NCBI GenBank assembly: GCA_028751875.1
Contig: CM054143.1
Span: 70,580,280-70,644,279, forward strand
DNA length: 64,000 bases
Direction of reading: 5' to 3'
Source of the DNA: Rapana venosa
Lineage: Eukaryota; Mollusca; Gastropoda; Neogastropoda; Muricidae
Part shown: positions 61,277 through 64,000 of the stretch, one piece after another
Layout: each line of letters opens with the position of its first letter
How positions within the stretch are numbered: position 1 is the first letter of the stretch
Program-made: the position numbers and the translations under genes
Notes under the pieces: generated by a model
Databases searched by the model: none
The model's input: the letters and a program-made list of their open reading frames with translations, nothing else
Told to the model about the DNA's origin: nothing

Positions 61277-61670
61277 TGTCTACAACAATCCCAGATGTAT
61301 ACAGGCTTCTGCAACATATAGAATCTATGCAAAGGGAAAACAGCAATGCAATACTAGAAATACTGTCCTTGCTAGATACAGAAGAGAAAAACAATGTAGT
61401 AGACAAGATAGAGGAAGATGTAGAAGAAGCAAAAGAAGAAACCATATCTGTAATAGAAAGAGTAGAAAAAACAATAGCATCTATACAGCATGCAAACAAG
61501 TTCTCCCATTTCTACTTGGCTTGTCTTACGCAATATACTACACATGGAAGAACTGCAAAACGAAGACAGACAAACAAGAAGATAGCAAAACAACAAGCGA
61601 AGATAGCAAAACAACAACAACAACAACAACAAGCGAGGACACAAAAAATGGTGTCTTCTATATGCGATAG
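61108..61670 (+). CDS. Gln-rich coiled-coil protein of the palindrome centre (partial)
   Basis: Open in one frame from 61,108, with the first ATG-free start codon GTG-GGA at 61,144. After GKYLPTKQESALALAQLD come a heptad-like acidic coiled coil (ENSNAILEILSLLDTEEKNN, then VEEAKEETISVIERVEKTI, about 61,340-61,480), an FSHFYLACL segment, a basic stretch and a KIAKQQAKIAKQQQQQQQ run (61,580-61,635). The frame remains open into the right arm to 61,836, but that part is antisense to the other Rep copy, so the natural end is unknown. It is in the same frame as the left Rep copy, separated by one TAG at 61,105. Its true start is probably missing. Family not recognised. Confidence 0.4.
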
Positions 61671-61675
61671 GTTTC

Positions 61676-64000
61676 TTAGATGTCTACTAGAAACACGTCT
61701 CTATCTTCTTTTCGTGTTGGCGTGTACTTCTTGTCTCCTATTGCGCATATCTTGTTTTCTACAGCACCACCAAAGCGTTCTACCGCTTGTTCCACAAAGA
61801 AACCATGTACATACACTACACGATTGTCTGGCATAGACAGATGTAGTATTGTTTTGTCTTTTTTTCTGTATGTTGTTTTCGTTACACCTACGCATGTATA
61901 GTCTCCTGGTGGCATGTCTAGCGCCTTTGTCCAGCTTTTGCTGTCGATTGGTGCTGGTGGTATGTCTTCCTGCGTGTTTGCAGCAATGTGGAATAGTCTA
62001 TCTTTTTTCTGTTGGGGCGGATGTTCTTTCTTCTCCGATACGACACAGCATTGGTTGCAAGCATTTTACCAAGGTTGATGCGTTGGATTTCCTTTTCTAG
62101 AAAGAAGCCATGCACTGGGATTTTCTATATCTGTTGTTGGCATACCTGTGTCATCTGTGGGTAGTAAGAAACAATACTGTTTTGTTGTTTCCACGAAACT
62201 TTGTTGTGGCATACTTTCTACATATATACTGTCCTGGCTGCAGTCTATTGCTTTTGTCCATTCTTTGGATGGTGGTATGTTTGTTTCTAGTAGATACTCT
62301 GTTGCTTCTTGTTCCACTCTGTCGTATTCCTCTTCGTCCACTTCGTGTATTTGTGGTGGTTGGGAGGGTGCATGTACAATACTATTGGGTGGTTTGGATT
62401 TCTTTCTCGAGATAGAAATTGTTTGTGGGGGTCAGTTGTGAAACTCGTGGGGAAAAAAACCAATGTATTGTTTTTTTGTATTTGTCTATTGTTTTTTCCC
62501 TATGGTTTTGTATGCAGTAGTGTTTTTCTAGTTTGGTTTTGCCAGACACTTTTGGGTGCCCCTTTGTGTTGTGTACAACAACTCTAAAATTTGTATTAGT
62601 CTGTCGTACCCTTTAAAACAGACCATATGGTTTGTAGTAAAATGTTTATGTGGTTTATGTGTTCGTCTTTCCTTGTTAGGGCAAGTTTTTTTTTTTCGTA
62701 TGGCTGTAGTATGCTAGCTTAGTTATTCGTTTTGTGTATTTTGCAATTGTTGTGCTTTTGCTTCGTTGCTGTAGATTTCTTGGTGTCTTTCTTGTTAGGT
62801 ATAGCAGGGGGGGTCGTGTTGAAATCTTTTCCCAAATTCTACGCACATTTCTATGTGCATCTGTGTTGCAGTTTTCCCTATCTCGTGTAGAAAAGAAGAG
62901 AATGTACTTTGGGGTTTGGCTTCTTGGAATATGTAATAGAGGAGTTTTCTACACTATAGCATGGTATTTCTTTTGTCGCCATGTCCAATCCATGTTGTTG
63001 TGATGGAAGAATGTTGTTGGTCTGGTGCTTCTGGTGTAGTTGGGTTGGTTTACATGCAGTTAGTATTGTTGGTGTCGTTGCTTTTTGTGTAGCATCGAAG
63101 AGGAGACAGTGCACACATCTGTTTAGATAGTTCTCTCAAAGAAGTGGGACAGTTGCGAAAACCAAAGTCTCCAATAGCAAGGAGATTGCTTGTCCATAGA
63201 TTGTCTTTTCAAACTGTGTTCTTTGTTGGGGAATACAAACCACCGCCCATCTTCTGTTTTTTGTGTGGCATACAACAAACATAAAATCCCTAAATTGGGT
63301 CTATCTGTTTTACAAAACATCTGTTTTGGCTTTGGCAAAGTTGGTAATTTTGGCGTTACAGCTGGTGTAACAACAAATAGTGAAGGAAAGTATTTCTGCA
63401 CACTGTCTACTAGCATATCTGCTGCCTAGGTGTTCTATTTGTGCATGCTTTAGAGAGAGACTTCTATGCGAGTAAAACCATGGTTGTGTGTCTGGGTGTA
63501 GAAGTTTGCGTAGTGTTTGTTGGACATCTACAAGTCTGCAAGATGTCCACCAAAATGTTCTCGTACTTCTCCTGCTTCTATGTTAGATACTATTTGTTAC
63601 ACTTTGAAACGCGTTGTGTCCCATTGTGTGTAGATATCCACGTGCAACTGGTTGCCAAACCGAGTCGTTTGTTATATGGTTGGTGTGGTCTTCCTTGCGC
63701 TACAAATGTTCTTGGTACAAAAGTCGTGTTCTTGGCATAGATAGTCTACAAGAGGTCTGTCTAGAGGCCAGAAGTCTCGGTGTAGTCAATGGTAGATGCC
63801 ATATCCATTTGCGGCAAGTCTTTCTTCGAAGGTTGGAGTATATTGTTATTTTTGTTTTGGTATTCTGACACATTAGTTTGAACAAAAAAGAGCATATGTC
63901 TTGTATCTGGATTTTGTCTAGCCAGTTTTGTTTTGCTCTGTAGTCTGTCTTCTTTCTATTTTGAAATGGTTAAAGGTGTATGGTACTTGTTTGCGCTTGC
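61676..64000 (-). pseudogene. Rep-like gene, right copy, frame-broken, runs off the window
   Basis: Reverse copy of the gene at 58,382-61,107. It reaches the true C-terminus that the left copy lacks: after CAIGD the frame continues KKYTPTRKEDRDVFLVDI and stops at 61,676. The join between the two C-terminal domains is intact here (about 62,010-61,940) but broken by a missing base in the left copy. Further out (62,350-63,900) indels are frequent and only scraps of frame remain, such as FVVTPAV near 63,360. It would end in a hairpin some 600-700 bases beyond the window if it mirrors the left side. Confidence 0.6.
61734..64000 (-). repeat. Long inverted repeat, right arm (incomplete)
   Basis: Counterpart of 58,747-61,097. 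The last bases of the window (GTACTTGTTTGCGCTTGC) are the reverse complement of 58,747-58,764. Confidence 0.95.

Noticed and set aside
60762..61670. 302-codon plus-strand frame
   Set aside because: It is a Thr/Asn/Arg-rich shadow of the Rep-like gene and the coiled-coil gene, whose own frames carry conserved, duplicated motifs.

Overview
The window looks like a draft animal genome, most likely a mollusc and probably a gastropod. It has no compact gene order. It is packed with CA/GT and GA microsatellites, decayed non-LTR retrotransposons (LINEs) of several clades and pol III-derived SINEs, and it holds two scaffold gaps of exactly 500 N (17,474-17,973 and 42,078-42,577). The species assignment is inference. 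Several stretches (about 31.9-34.6 kb and 49.9-51.3 kb) look like poorly corrected sequence with inflated homopolymers, so frame breaks must be read with care.

Layout. 1-1,102 is a purine tract plus microsatellite block that recurs exactly at 16,372-17,473, against the first gap. 1.2-14.6 kb is mostly intergenic, with one convincing minus-strand first exon and promoter near 5.3 kb, two SINEs, a CR1/L2-like LINE tail, two minisatellites and a LINE endonuclease remnant. 14.67-16.61 kb is a G-rich GGTA/GGGA satellite. 18.89-28.26 kb and 51.35-57.85 kb are the arms of a large, diverged inverted duplication about 23 kb apart. It carries a Jockey/CR1-like LINE, and the left arm has four extra insertions that are missing from the right arm. 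28.26-51.35 kb holds further LINEs (a minus-strand CR1/Rex-like copy, an RNase H-bearing I-clade copy, a RT C-terminus, and an endonuclease-type LINE with another LINE nested in it), a tRNA-derived SINE and two weak exon candidates.

The most unusual part is 58,046-64,000. A LINE reverse-transcriptase fragment is broken by a 165-nt near-perfect hairpin (58,046-58,210). Next come a short AT-rich leader and a dense coding block with A-rich codon use unlike its surroundings. The block encodes a large, frame-broken protein that resembles a replication initiator (YNK and TRIE-type motifs, a coiled coil, and a duplicated C-terminal domain). The gene is present twice as the arms of an inverted repeat (58,747-61,097 and 61,734-64,000) around a 636-bp centre, which encodes a Gln-rich coiled-coil protein. 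The right arm runs off the window. A terminal hairpin, a Rep-like protein and an inverted dimer together suggest a hairpin-ended replicon or transposon, viral or mobile, captured in the genome. A fold-back sequencing chimera or contaminating DNA is the main alternative.
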